Assembly: GCA_031548435.1 (NCBI GenBank)
Contig: JAVBRA010000003.1
Span: forward strand, 28,883 to 92,882
Direction of reading: 5' to 3'
DNA length: 64,000 bases
Source: JAVBRA01 sp031548435
GTDB lineage: Bacteria; Bacteroidota; Bacteroidia; Bacteroidales; Rikenellaceae
Positions 49,424 through 58,011 of this stretch are shown one piece after another. Made by a program: the position numbers and the translations under genes. Position 1 is the stretch's first letter; each line of letters starts with the position of its first letter. The notes under the pieces were generated by a model. It was not told the DNA's origin, ran no database searches, and saw only the letters and a list, made by a program, of their open reading frames with translations.

Positions 49424-50689
49424 TCACTTGCTGCCCACGGCCACGGTTACGAACTGTTCCGGCCGCAGGTATTTTTCCGCCAGGGCCGCCAGACGTTCGG
49501 GTGTGATGGCATTGACCGCCTCGAACGTCGTTTCGACATAGCTGTTGTCGCGGCCGTTCTGGATGTTCTCGATCGCCACGTCGGCAATGCCGAACGGCCC
49601 GTCGAGGATGCGCATCATCTCGCCCGTCATCATGTTCTTGACCACTTGCAGCTCCTGGCCGGCGACCGGACGCGATACCATTTGCTCCATCTCGGCAAAA
49701 ACCTCTGCGACGGCCGCCTCGGTGTATTGCGCCCCCACCTCGGTGGCGATGGCCAGGTATCCCGACTGTTCCAGGTTGATCATCGCGGCATAGACGCCGT
49801 AGGTATAGCCCTTCTCCTCGCGCAGGTTGCCCACCAGGCGCGACCCGAAATACCCCCCCAGGGCGGTGGCCAGCACCTGCATGCCGATAAAGTCCTCGTG
49901 ACCGCGCGGGAACAGCAGCCGTCCGATGCGGATGGCCGTTTGCAACGCGCCGGGCTGCTCCCGGAACACCGACGGGGTTTGTAAAACAGCCGGCAGTTCC
50001 GGTTCGGCAACCGTTTCGCCAACCGGTATTTTCTTCATAAATTCCTCGATCAGCGCGGCGTCGCTGTCGGCGATGCGGCCCGAGGCCACCGCGAAACAAT
50101 TTCCGGCGGTGTAATACGCTTTATGGTATTGCGCCAACTGCGCACCCGTCAGACGGTCATAGTCCGAGGCGTCGGAACTGATGCCGTAAGGGTGCCGGGG
50201 CCCGAAAAGCGACGAAGAAAACAGTTCCCTCGCCAGGTACGACACTTTCTGCCGCTCGATGGTCAGCGCCTGTTTGCGCTTGGCTTTGTAGACGGCCAGC
50301 TCCCCCTCGGGAAACAGCGGCGCCAGCACCATCTGCTCCATCAGTTCCAGCGTCTGCGGCAGGAACTTCGACAGCGAGCAAAAGGTAACGATGCAGTAAT
50401 CGCGGTCGATGTTCACCTCGTAGTACGACCCCAGGAAGTCGAGCTTCTCGGCCAACTCCTGCGACGTGAATCTTTCCGTTCCCTCGTTGAGCATATTGGC
50501 CGTGGCCGAGGCCGCGAACGGCGCGTTCTGGTATTTCGTCCCGGCGCGGAACGCCAGGCTCAGTCGGATCACTTCGCTGCCGCCGCAATCGATCAGGTGC
50601 AGCCCGATGCCGTTGGCAAGGGTCGAGGAGGCCGTCGGCGGGATGTGCAGCCGCTCGGGCGTTCGGATAGCCGGAATATTATTTCTCAT
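49424..50689 (-). CDS. M16 family peptidase-like protein, non-catalytic partner
   Basis: A 421-residue insulinase/pitrilysin-fold protein. The zinc site HxxEH expected near residue 65 is absent: the text reads ANMLNEGTERFTSQEL. The R/Y substrate-binding pair of the C-terminal domain is kept (LREEKGYTYGVYA). This combination marks the beta-type subunit of heterodimeric M16B peptidases, where a partner supplies zinc. That partner is the gene immediately upstream, whose end overlaps this start by 11 bp. No signal peptide, so the complex is probably cytoplasmic. Confidence 0.9.
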   Translation of the reverse strand: MRNNIPAIRTPERLHIPPTASSTLANGIGLHLIDCGGSEVIRLSLAFRAGTKYQNAPFAASATANMLNEGTERFTSQELAEKLDFLGSYYEVNIDRDYCIVTFCSLSKFLPQTLELMEQMVLAPLFPEGELAVYKAKRKQALTIERQKVSYLARELFSSSLFGPRHPYGISSDASDYDRLTGAQLAQYHKAYYTAGNCFAVASGRIADSDAALIEEFMKKIPVGETVAEPELPAVLQTPSVFREQPGALQTAIRIGRLLFPRGHEDFIGMQVLATALGGYFGSRLVGNLREEKGYTYGVYAAMINLEQSGYLAIATEVGAQYTEAAVAEVFAEMEQMVSRPVAGQELQVVKNMMTGEMMRILDGPFGIADVAIENIQNGRDNSYVETTFEAVNAITPERLAALAEKYLRPEQFVTVAVGSK

Positions 50690-51926
50690 CGCTTTTACTC
50701 CGATAGATTAAGGTGGAACTGTTTTCCGGCCGGAATATCTCTTTCGCCGTTTCCATGATCTGTTCGGCCGACACCGCGGCATGCTCTTCCACCTCGCGGT
50801 TCACCAGCGGCAAATCGCCCAGCATCTGGTAGAACCCCAGGTTCATGGCCTTGTTCATGGCGTTGATTTCGCCGAAGAGGCAGCCGGCCTCGAATTTATT
50901 CTTCACTTTTTGCAGTTCGTAATCGCCCACCGGCACGGTTTTCATCTCCTCCAGCTCGGCCAGCAGCGCCTGTTCGGCCTGTTCGACCGTCGTGCCCTTA
51001 TGCAACTGGCCGGTCACGACGAACAGTCCCGGATCGACATCGCCACCCACGTAGGCATTGACCTCGGCGAACACCCCCGCCTGTTTCACCAGCCGCTGGT
51101 ACAGGCGCGACGAAGCGCCGCTCGACAAGACGTCCGACATCACGTCGCATACGCCGAAATCCGCATCCAGCCTGCCGCCCATCTTGTAGGCGATATAAAT
51201 CCTGGTTGCCGGCACGTCGCGCTCCACCATCAGCCGCCGGGCCTCGGTCTGGACGGGTTCAGGCGCGATGTTTTTCACTTCGGCCCGCCCCGGGGGAATG
51301 TGCCCGAACCATTTTTCGGCCAGCGCGAACGCCTCCTCTTCCTTCAGCGGCGAGGAGATCGACAAAACAGCGTTCGACGGGCAGTAATATTTTTTAAAGA
51401 ACGCCTCCACGTCTTCGATACGCGCGTCCCTGATGTGGTCGGGCGTCCGGCCGATGGTGGCCCACCGGTAGGGATGAACCTTGTAGCACAGCGGACGCAG
51501 CAGCAGCCAGACGTCGCCGTAAGGCTGGTTGAGGTAGCGCTGGTTGAACTCCTCGATCACCACCTTGCGCTGCACTTCGAGGCTTTTTTCGCTGAAGGCC
51601 AGTCCCGCCATGCGGTCGGATTCGAGCCACAACGCCGTTTCGATGTTGGCCGACGGCAGGGTGATGTAGTAGTCGGTATAGTCGTTGTTGGTGAAGGCGT
51701 TGTTCTCGCCGCAGGCCATCTGCACCGGCAGGTCGAAATCCGGGACGTTTTTCGTGCCGCCGAACATCAGGTGCTCGAACAAGTGGGCGAAACCGGTGCG
51801 GTGCGGGTCTTCGTCGCGCGCACCCACTTTGTAGACGATGTTGACGGCGGCCATCAGGGTCGATTCGTCGCGGTTGGCAACAACGGTCAATCCGTTGGCC
51901 AGCGTTGTTTTCTTATAGTCGATCAT
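50679..51926 (-). CDS. M16 family zinc peptidase, catalytic subunit
   Basis: A 415-residue insulinase-type metalloprotease. The inverted zinc motif HLFEH (His48, Glu51, His52) sits in TGFAHLFEHLMFGGTKN; the third ligand Glu lies in the downstream helix near residues 125-135. NAFTNNDYTDYYITLP is also typical of the family. It lacks the full R/Y pair, supplied by the partner encoded just downstream (11-bp overlap), so the two should form an alpha-beta heterodimer. No signal peptide is seen. The substrate is unknown; M16B enzymes degrade peptides and unfolded fragments. Confidence 0.93.
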   Translation of the reverse strand: MIDYKKTTLANGLTVVANRDESTLMAAVNIVYKVGARDEDPHRTGFAHLFEHLMFGGTKNVPDFDLPVQMACGENNAFTNNDYTDYYITLPSANIETALWLESDRMAGLAFSEKSLEVQRKVVIEEFNQRYLNQPYGDVWLLLRPLCYKVHPYRWATIGRTPDHIRDARIEDVEAFFKKYYCPSNAVLSISSPLKEEEAFALAEKWFGHIPPGRAEVKNIAPEPVQTEARRLMVERDVPATRIYIAYKMGGRLDADFGVCDVMSDVLSSGASSRLYQRLVKQAGVFAEVNAYVGGDVDPGLFVVTGQLHKGTTVEQAEQALLAELEEMKTVPVGDYELQKVKNKFEAGCLFGEINAMNKAMNLGFYQMLGDLPLVNREVEEHAAVSAEQIMETAKEIFRPENSSTLIYRSKSDEK

Positions 51927-52136
51927 GTTTATTCCTTGCGAAAAGTCGTTAAACCTCTGTTTTTAGTCGTTACGAGCCATTGTTGTCCCGCGCTGCGCAT
52001 TTCCGGGATAAGACGAAACCATACGCCCGGCCATGAAACAGCCTCGCCGCGTTCGCCGCGGGGGATGACAGCGCGGTGCAAGCTGCGCCATCCCCTCGTT
52101 CGGAATGACAGCGACAAGCCATTTCGGACACCGCCC

Positions 52137-52826
52137 CTACCTGAACCGCTCCATCTCGACTGGCGGCAGGTTGCGCATATTGGCCCGGATCTTGGCCGCC
52201 CGCGACACCACGTATGTCGACGGGTTTTTCAAATCCCGCACCAGAGGGTTGGGCAGCACCGAGGCAATCATCGACGCCTCGTAGAGGTTGAGCGCATCGG
52301 CCTTCTTCCTGTAGACGCGGTTGGCCGTGGCCTCCACCCCGTACATGTTGGGCCCGGTTTCGATGACGTTGAGGTACACCTCCATGATGCGCTTTTTGCC
52401 CCAGATCACCTCGATCAGAAACGTGTAGTAGGTCTCCATCGCCTTGCGCGTCCACCAGCGGTAGGGAAGGCAGAAAACATTCTTGGCCGTCTGCTGCGAG
52501 ATGGTGCTGGCCCCGCGCAACGGCTTGCCGCGCTTGTGTTCGTCGATCGCCTTTTTCACCGCGTCGTAGTCGATGCCGCTGTGTTCCATGAAGTTATTGT
52601 CTTCGGCGGCGATCACGGCACGGATCATCGACTCGTCGATCTTTTCGATCGGGCGCCATTTCGACCGCACCTTCAACCCTTGCGAATCGAAGTTCTCGAA
52701 CAGCCGCACCACCTTGAGCGGAGTGATGGTCACCGGCATAAACCGCAATACCGCCACCGACAAGATCGACCACGCGAACCAGAAGATGACGAAAAAGAGA
52801 ATGAATCGGAGAAGGTATCTAAACAT
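52137..52826 (-). CDS. mtgA: Monofunctional peptidoglycan glycosyltransferase
   Basis: Inner-membrane enzyme polymerising lipid II into glycan strands. The 229-residue protein has one N-terminal membrane segment (about 6-27) and a GT51 domain: catalytic Glu75 in AVIAAEDNNFMEHSG, GASTISQQTAKN, RKAMETYYTFLIE and KKRIMEVYLNVIETGPNMYG. There is no transpeptidase domain. TAACTTTG at 52854-52861 is its likely -7 box. The 210 bp upstream of the M16 operon and downstream of this gene hold decayed intergenic sequence (FTTCGGAATGACAG-like text, 52090-52112) but no gene. Confidence 0.95.
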   Translation of the reverse strand: MFRYLLRFILFFVIFWFAWSILSVAVLRFMPVTITPLKVVRLFENFDSQGLKVRSKWRPIEKIDESMIRAVIAAEDNNFMEHSGIDYDAVKKAIDEHKRGKPLRGASTISQQTAKNVFCLPYRWWTRKAMETYYTFLIEVIWGKKRIMEVYLNVIETGPNMYGVEATANRVYRKKADALNLYEASMIASVLPNPLVRDLKNPSTYVVSRAAKIRANMRNLPPVEMERFR

Positions 52827-52853
52827 ACTGCCGCCGGCAAATTTTCAAACAGA

Positions 52854-52861
52854 CAAAGTTA
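52854..52861 (-). promoter_or_regulatory. -7 box of mtgA
   Basis: TAACTTTG on the minus strand, 27 nt before the ATG. Confidence 0.5.
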
Positions 52862-53008
52862 GTTTATTTTTTTCGAATCGATATTCCACCGTTCATTGTG
52901 TCATTCCGGATTTGCCACGAAGGCTTTTCCGGGCGGAATATCCCGGATATAAAGATTCAATAAGGTTGCAACCTGAATGAGATCGCTCCATTTCCCTTTG
53001 CCAATATT

Positions 53009-53038
53009 TTGCATTCCGCCGATTTAACCCTATTTTTG
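53009..53038 (+). promoter_or_regulatory. Promoter of the cvpA-rsgA-trmH-aminotransferase operon
   Basis: TTG (53009-53011), a 19-nt spacer and TATTTTTG (53031-53038), 23 nt before the cvpA ATG. Confidence 0.7.
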
Positions 53039-53061
53039 AAGATATTTTCCGACAAAACGAC

Positions 53062-53571
53062 ATGACCATTTTAGACATCATCCTGATCCTGACCCTGATC
53101 TATGCCGCGTACAGGGGCTTCAAAGACGGAGCGATCATCCAGTTGGGGGGCATCATCGCCATCCTGATCGGCATCTGGCTGGCGTTCAAGTATTCCGGCA
53201 AGATCGCCGCACTGCTCCATTTCGATTTCCCGTTCGGCGACGAAGCGGCTTTTCTGATTACCATCGTGGCGGTGATCCTGTTCATGTGGCTGGTGGGATG
53301 GATCCTCACCAAAATCGTGGACATGGCGGGCATGGGGCCGTTCAACAAAATCACGGGACTGGTTCTTTCGGTGCTCAAGATCGCATTGATAACGGGCGCC
53401 ATCCTCATTCCCCTGGAACGGATGAACGGCGAAAAGCACTGGGTGGAACAGCAAACCATCGAGCGCTCGTACGTATACAGGCAAGTGAGGGGTTTCTGCT
53501 ACTACATGTTCCCCTACTTCAAAACCGCCAAAGACACGCTGATCGACAAAATCGACGACAACCGCCCATGA
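53062..53571 (+). CDS. CvpA family membrane protein
   Basis: A 169-residue inner-membrane protein with four hydrophobic segments. It starts LDIILILTLIYAAYRGFKDG and has WLVGWILTKIVDMAGMGPFNKITG, the two CvpA hallmarks. CvpA is required for colicin V production in E. coli and linked to envelope stress elsewhere; its mechanism is unsettled. It is first in an operon whose next gene, rsgA, overlaps it by 4 bp. The function of the overlap partner does not explain its own. Confidence 0.88.
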   Translation: MTILDIILILTLIYAAYRGFKDGAIIQLGGIIAILIGIWLAFKYSGKIAALLHFDFPFGDEAAFLITIVAVILFMWLVGWILTKIVDMAGMGPFNKITGLVLSVLKIALITGAILIPLERMNGEKHWVEQQTIERSYVYRQVRGFCYYMFPYFKTAKDTLIDKIDDNRP

Positions 53572-54497
53572 GCACGCGCAAAGGACTGATTATCAAGAAT
53601 ACCGGCAGCCATTACACGGTATGCGACACGGCCTCGGGGGCGATGTCCGATTGCAGGCTGCGTGGCGCGTTCCGGCTCAAAGGGATCAAGACCACCAATC
53701 CGGTTGCCGTAGGCGATGTCGTCGAGTACGACCCGCAGGAAGGAGCGATCACCGGCGTGTGCGAACGCAAAAACTACGTGATCCGCCGCTCGTCGAACCT
53801 TTCGCGCCAGGGGCACATCATCGCCGCCAACATCGACCGGGCGTTCCTGGTCGTCACCATCGACCATCCGAAAACCAGCTACGAGTTCATCGACCGCTTC
53901 CTGCTCTCGTGCGAGATGTATAAAATCCCCGTGTCGCTCGTGCTCAACAAATGCGACCTGTATAACGACGACGAACACATCGCCGCCGTCGAGGAGTTCC
54001 TCGAAACCTACGACCTGGCCGGTTATGAGGTCGTTCGGATTTCGGCTTTGTACAACGAGGGGCTCGATCGCCTCCTCGAACTCATCAGGAACAAGGTCTC
54101 GCTCTTTGCCGGAAACTCGGGCGTCGGCAAGTCGACCCTGATCAACGCCATCGATCCGGCGCTCGTAACCCGCACGGCCGAAATCTCCGAGTACCACAAC
54201 CGCGGCAGGCACACCACCACCTACTCCGAGATGTTTCCCCTCACGGGCGGCGGTTACCTGATCGACACGCCCGGCATCAAGGGCTTCGGGCTGATCGATG
54301 TGGAGAAAGACGAAATCTGCCGTTACTTTCCCGACCTGTTCAAATACGCCCCGCAGTGCAAGTTCTACAACTGCACCCACACCCACGAGCCGGATTGCGC
54401 CGTGCAGCAGGCGCTGGACGAAGGGGCCGTCAGCCCCAACCGCTACATCAGCTATCTCAAAACGCTTGACGACGACGATGGAAAATACCGCCGATAA
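53568..54497 (+). CDS. rsgA: Small ribosomal subunit biogenesis GTPase RsgA
   Basis: Circularly permuted GTPase that checks late 30S assembly. The 309-residue protein has an N-terminal OB fold (KGLIIKNTGSHYTVCD, RLKGIKTTNPVAVGDVVEY), then the permuted G motifs: G4 NKCD (127-130), G1 GNSGVGKST (182-190) and G3 DTPG (233-236). A C-terminal zinc knuckle follows (CKFYNCTHTHEPDCAV). The ATG at 53568 overlaps the cvpA stop, and an earlier frame opening lies inside cvpA, so this start is preferred. The trmH-like gene begins within its last 20 bp. Confidence 0.96.
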   Translation: MSTRKGLIIKNTGSHYTVCDTASGAMSDCRLRGAFRLKGIKTTNPVAVGDVVEYDPQEGAITGVCERKNYVIRRSSNLSRQGHIIAANIDRAFLVVTIDHPKTSYEFIDRFLLSCEMYKIPVSLVLNKCDLYNDDEHIAAVEEFLETYDLAGYEVVRISALYNEGLDRLLELIRNKVSLFAGNSGVGKSTLINAIDPALVTRTAEISEYHNRGRHTTTYSEMFPLTGGGYLIDTPGIKGFGLIDVEKDEICRYFPDLFKYAPQCKFYNCTHTHEPDCAVQQALDEGAVSPNRYISYLKTLDDDDGKYRR

Positions 54498-55152
54498 AAT
54501 CGAATACCTGGCCGGATTCATGCTTCCCGAGCGGGCCGGCCGCATCCGCCAGGTGGTCGAAAACCGCACGCGCTACATGGCCGTGGGATTGGAGAACATT
54601 TTCTATCCCCAGAACGCCAGCGCCATCGTGCGCAGTTGCGAGGCCTACGGCATCCAGGATATCTACGCGGTGGAAAAACTGGTGCGCTTTTCGCCCAATG
54701 TCGACATCGTGCGCGGCACCGACCAATGGGTCGACATCCGCCGCTACCGCAAGGGCGACAATCCGAGCCTCGAACTGATCAATGAATTGAAAGGCAGAGG
54801 TTACCGTATCGTGGCCACCTCGCCCCACAAGGGCGGCTTCACGCCCGACGCATTCGACGTCGCCGCCGGGCCGTTCGCGCTTTTTTTCGGCACCGAGAAG
54901 CAGGGCATCAGCGACACGCTGGCCGACCACGCCGATGCGTTCATGCAGGTGCCGATGTACGGCTTCGTGGAGAGTTTCAACGTATCGGTCTGCGCGGCGA
55001 TCGTCATTTCGCGGCTGATGGAACGGCTTCGGGCCTCCGGAACAGACTGGCGGCTGCCCGAGGAGGAAAAACTCGAAATCCTGCTGCGCTGGATGAAGTG
55101 TTCGGTAAAAGATTCCGAAAACATATTGAAGAAAAAATATGGCGACCAGTAA
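54478..55152 (+). CDS. trmH: TrmH-family RNA 2'-O-methyltransferase (probable tRNA Gm18)
   Basis: SPOUT-fold methyltransferase, 224 residues. It starts RIRQVVENRTRYMAVGLENI, then NASAIVRSCEAYGI (motif 1), FALFFGTEKQGIS (motif 2) and VPMYGFVESFNVSVCAAI (motif 3, the knotted SAM site). This pattern and length are those of TrmH, which methylates G18 of tRNA; another RNA target cannot be excluded. Its ATG lies 20 bp inside rsgA, and the aminotransferase gene overlaps its end by 14 bp, so all are translationally linked. Confidence 0.9.
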   Translation: MENTADKIEYLAGFMLPERAGRIRQVVENRTRYMAVGLENIFYPQNASAIVRSCEAYGIQDIYAVEKLVRFSPNVDIVRGTDQWVDIRRYRKGDNPSLELINELKGRGYRIVATSPHKGGFTPDAFDVAAGPFALFFGTEKQGISDTLADHADAFMQVPMYGFVESFNVSVCAAIVISRLMERLRASGTDWRLPEEEKLEILLRWMKCSVKDSENILKKKYGDQ

Positions 55153-56338
55153 AACCATGCGCGCGCTGTTCCTCGAACATGTGGCGCAAACGTCCGACAA
55201 CCCCCTGATGGTGGAGGTGGCCAAAGCCGAAGGGATCTACCTTTACGGCCCCGACGGCAAACGGTACGTCGACCTCATTTCCGGGGTGTCGGTCAGTAAC
55301 GTCGGGCACGGCAATCCGGCGGTGGTCGACGCCGTCTGCTCGCAAGCCCGCGATTACATGCACCTGATGGTCTACGGCGAGATGATCGAGTCGCCCCAGG
55401 TGCGCTTGGCGCAGAAGCTCGCCTCGCTGCTGCCCCCGCCGCTGGACAACGTCTACTTCGTCAATTCCGGCAGCGAGGCCAACGAGGGGGCGTTGAAACT
55501 GGCCAAGCGCCACACCGGCCGCACCAACATCGTCTATTTCAAAAACGCCTACCACGGCTCGACCCACGGCGCGCTGAGCGTGATGGGCGGCGAGGAGTAC
55601 CGCAACGCCTTCCGTCCGTTGCTGCCCGACACCACCCGCATCCGCTTCAACCGTCCCGACGATCTGGCGCACATCACTCCGCGCACGGCCGCCGTCATCG
55701 TCGAGCCCGTGCAGGGCGAAGGAGGCATCATCCCTCCCGCGCCCGGATTCCTCGAAGCGTTGCGCAAGCGCTGCGACGAAACGGGCGCTTTGCTCATCTT
55801 CGACGAGATCCAGACGGGCATCGGCCGCACGGGCGAAATGTTTGCGCTGGCCAAATACAGCGTCACGCCCGACATCCTGACGCTGGCCAAGGCGCTCGGC
55901 GGCGGCATGCCCCTGGGGGCGTTCATCGCTTCCACCGAGATCATGTCGTCGTTCAAGAGCAATCCCGCGCTGGGACATATCACCACGTTCGGCGGGCATC
56001 CGGTATGCTGTGCGGCGGGGCTTGCCGCCATCGAATTTCTGGAAAATGAAGGGCTTGTACCACAGGTCGAAACAAAGGGCGCGCTGTTCGAAAAACTGCT
56101 GAACGGCCACCCGCTGGTGAAAGAGATCCGCCGCAGCGGCCTGATGATGGCCATCGAGTTCGGCGACGCCACCATTCGCGAAAAGGCGATGTCCGCCGCC
56201 CTCGACCGCGGCATCCTGCTCGACTTTTTCCTCTTCTGCGACACGGCGTTCCGCATCGCCCCCCCGCTGACCAGCGTCGAGGCCGAAATCAGAGCGGTTT
56301 GCCGCGAACTGCTGCTTCTCATGGATACGTTGAAATAA
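55139..56338 (+). CDS. Class III PLP aminotransferase (acetylornithine/ornithine type)
   Basis: A 399-residue fold-type I enzyme. Motifs: YVDLISGVSVSNVGHGNPAV, FVNSGSEANEGALKLAKRHTG (cofactor phosphate), LLIFDEIQTGIGRTG with the Asp that binds the pyridine nitrogen, and the Schiff-base Lys251 in LTLAKALGGGMPLG. This is the acetylornithine, ornithine or 4-aminobutyrate transaminase group; the substrate cannot be told without comparison, and no arg genes are nearby. It overlaps the trmH-like gene by 14 bp and ends the operon. Confidence 0.9.
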   Translation: MATSKTMRALFLEHVAQTSDNPLMVEVAKAEGIYLYGPDGKRYVDLISGVSVSNVGHGNPAVVDAVCSQARDYMHLMVYGEMIESPQVRLAQKLASLLPPPLDNVYFVNSGSEANEGALKLAKRHTGRTNIVYFKNAYHGSTHGALSVMGGEEYRNAFRPLLPDTTRIRFNRPDDLAHITPRTAAVIVEPVQGEGGIIPPAPGFLEALRKRCDETGALLIFDEIQTGIGRTGEMFALAKYSVTPDILTLAKALGGGMPLGAFIASTEIMSSFKSNPALGHITTFGGHPVCCAAGLAAIEFLENEGLVPQVETKGALFEKLLNGHPLVKEIRRSGLMMAIEFGDATIREKAMSAALDRGILLDFFLFCDTAFRIAPPLTSVEAEIRAVCRELLLLMDTLK

Positions 56339-56341
56339 GAA

Positions 56342-56510
56342 ACGACGGACTAATTTCGTCGGCGGGCCTCTTCTTTGACATTGCCCAAAAAGGAGGCAAG
56401 AAGACTACGGGCCCGATGCAATTCTCGCTGAACATCTCCTCCTGCGGAACGCGGAATCTCGTACGACCCGGCATCGAGCGCCCGACCGCGCTCATCGGGC
56501 ACACGCTCCC
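56342..56510 (-). repeat. Degenerate dispersed intergenic repeat, copy C
   Basis: Read on the minus strand, it aligns with 3652-3733 and 3838-3901. Shared landmarks: GATGAGCGCGGTCGGGCGCTC, then GATTCCGCG, then GTAGTCTTCTTG, GGGCAATGTCAAAG and GCCCGCCGACGAAATTA. The middle block seen in copies A and B is missing. It fills most of the 282-bp gap between the aminotransferase gene and the small winged-helix gene. Confidence 0.7.
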
Positions 56511-56565
56511 GAATGCTACTAAAAAGGTTCATCCGCTTTTACACAGACGATCTTACTACTATCAA

Positions 56566-56599
56566 GAACAACGATGGCCCCGAAAACAGGGCCATTGTT
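56566..56599 (-). terminator. Hairpin after the winged-helix gene
   Basis: AACAATGGCCC-TGTTTTC-GGGGCCATCGTT on the minus strand, 22 nt past the stop; one mismatch and only a weak T-run (GTTCTT). Confidence 0.5.
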
Positions 56600-56620
56600 C
56601 CAAATAACAGATCGCTTTCT

Positions 56621-56797
56621 CTACTTCTTCACATCATAAAAACACATCTTCGGCGAGTAGAGCTTTTCCTCCTTTACCAATTTTTTGATGACTTTGACCA
56701 CGTCCTCTTTCGGCAGGCCGGTTTCGGTGGCGATATCGCCCGCTTTCATCGGCGCACCCTTTTTTGCGAGGGTGTCGATCACTTTCTGTTCACTCAT
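56621..56797 (-). CDS. Small winged-helix DNA-binding protein
   Basis: A 58-residue protein, too small to appear in most gene lists. The sequence MSEQKVIDTLAKKGAPMKAG, DIATETGLPKEDVVKVIKKL, VKEEKLYSPKMCFYDVKK reads as one winged helix: helix 1, helix 2 (DIATETG), recognition helix (KEDVVKVIKKLVKEE) and a beta-wing (KLYSPKMCFYDV). Proteins of this size in Bacteroidetes are annotated as transcriptional regulators. It lies 6 bp after the VWA gene, so the two are cotranscribed. Its target is unknown. Confidence 0.7.
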   Translation of the reverse strand: MSEQKVIDTLAKKGAPMKAGDIATETGLPKEDVVKVIKKLVKEEKLYSPKMCFYDVKK

Positions 56798-56802
56798 AAC
56801 GG

Positions 56803-57828
56803 TCAGTTTTTTAGGTTATTGAAAATGTTGAGCCGGCTCAATAACCGGCTTTTACGGTCCATCAGCAGAAATTCGGCCACAAGCGCCGCCAGGGCCGCCA
56901 ACAGCAGGAAATGGTACTGTTCGTTGTACTCCTCGAAAGCCATCGACGAGAACTGTTTCTTCTCCATCGTGCGGATCTCTTTCACAATGTCGTCGAGCCA
57001 CTCCGACCGGTTGCCCGCACGGATGTAAGCCCCGCCGGTAGCCAGGGCGATCTCTTGCAGCATCTGCTCGTTGAGTTTGGTCACCACCATCTCGCCGTTT
57101 TCGTCGCGGATCGGCTCTCCTTCGACATAGATGGCGGCCCCTTCGGGCGACCCCACGCCGATGGTGTAAACCGGAATGGTCTCTTTGGCGATCTGTTCGG
57201 CCACTTTAAGCGCATCGTCTTCGTGGTTTTCACCGTCCGAAATGAGGATGATGGCGCGGCTGCCCTCGCTCTGCGACGAGAACGAGTTGCGGGCCATGGC
57301 CAGAGCCTTGCCGATGGCCGTCCCCTGCACCGGAATCGAGTTCACCGAAATATCCGAGATGAACGTGCGCGCCGAAACGTAGTCCGATGTGATGGGCAAC
57401 TGCACATAGGCGTCCCCCGCAAAGAGAATGATTCCGATGCGGTCTTGCCCCAGGCTCTCGGTCAGGCGCGAGATGGCGTATTTGGTGCGCTCCAGGCGCG
57501 ACGGTTCGAAATCCTGCGCCAGCATGCTGTTTGACACGTCGACCACGAACATGATCTCGGCCCCCTCGCGTTTCACCTCGCGCAGTTTATGCCCCAGTTG
57601 TGGACGGGCCAACGCCCCCACCAAAAGGGCCAGGGCCGCCATCGCCAACACGAATTTGTGCCAACTCCGCTTCACCGACGCCTCGGGCATCAGCTGGGCG
57701 GTTACTTCAGGATTACCGAACGCTTCGAGCCGTTTGCGGCGGCGTCCCAGCGCCCGGACAAACACCGCCGTCAGCAGCGGGATCAAGGCCAACAGCCAGA
57801 AATAGTGCGGATCAGCAAATCGGAACAT
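56803..57828 (-). CDS. VWA domain membrane protein (BatA/BatB type)
   Basis: A 341-residue aerotolerance-related protein. Two N-terminal membrane segments (about 9-26, 58-72) precede a von Willebrand A domain with an intact MIDAS: FVVDVSNSM (Asp97-x-Ser99-x-Ser101), GTAIGKAL and ILISDGENHEDD. A last membrane segment (about 309-325) ends the protein. This layout is that of BatA and BatB. In Bacteroidales bat genes usually follow a MoxR ATPase in a run of five or more; here it stands with only a small winged-helix gene, so the rest of the Bat operon is missing or elsewhere. Confidence 0.9.
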   Translation of the reverse strand: MFRFADPHYFWLLALIPLLTAVFVRALGRRRKRLEAFGNPEVTAQLMPEASVKRSWHKFVLAMAALALLVGALARPQLGHKLREVKREGAEIMFVVDVSNSMLAQDFEPSRLERTKYAISRLTESLGQDRIGIILFAGDAYVQLPITSDYVSARTFISDISVNSIPVQGTAIGKALAMARNSFSSQSEGSRAIILISDGENHEDDALKVAEQIAKETIPVYTIGVGSPEGAAIYVEGEPIRDENGEMVVTKLNEQMLQEIALATGGAYIRAGNRSEWLDDIVKEIRTMEKKQFSSMAFEEYNEQYHFLLLAALAALVAEFLLMDRKSRLLSRLNIFNNLKN

Positions 57829-58011
57829 CTTGTTTTTCCATCTCGTTCGTTACTAAAATGAAACGAAGTGTTTTCTCATTTATTTCACACCCACAGGGTG
57901 TTTTTGAGCAGGAGCGATACAACTGCCCGTAAACCTGTACAAGTGCCCCAAAGACCTATCATCCGGATCGAACCCAACGACAGTCATGAATAGGGGCCTC
58001 CGGCACCCGCG
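57829..58011. other. Intergenic gap without gene; includes repeat fragment (copy E, 57888-57912)
   Basis: CACCCACAGGGTGTTTTTGA followed by GCAG at 57888-57912 matches the CACCC-N-GGTG-TTTTTGAGCA core of the dispersed repeat (copies A, B and D). No promoter box was recognised for the VWA gene. Confidence 0.45.
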
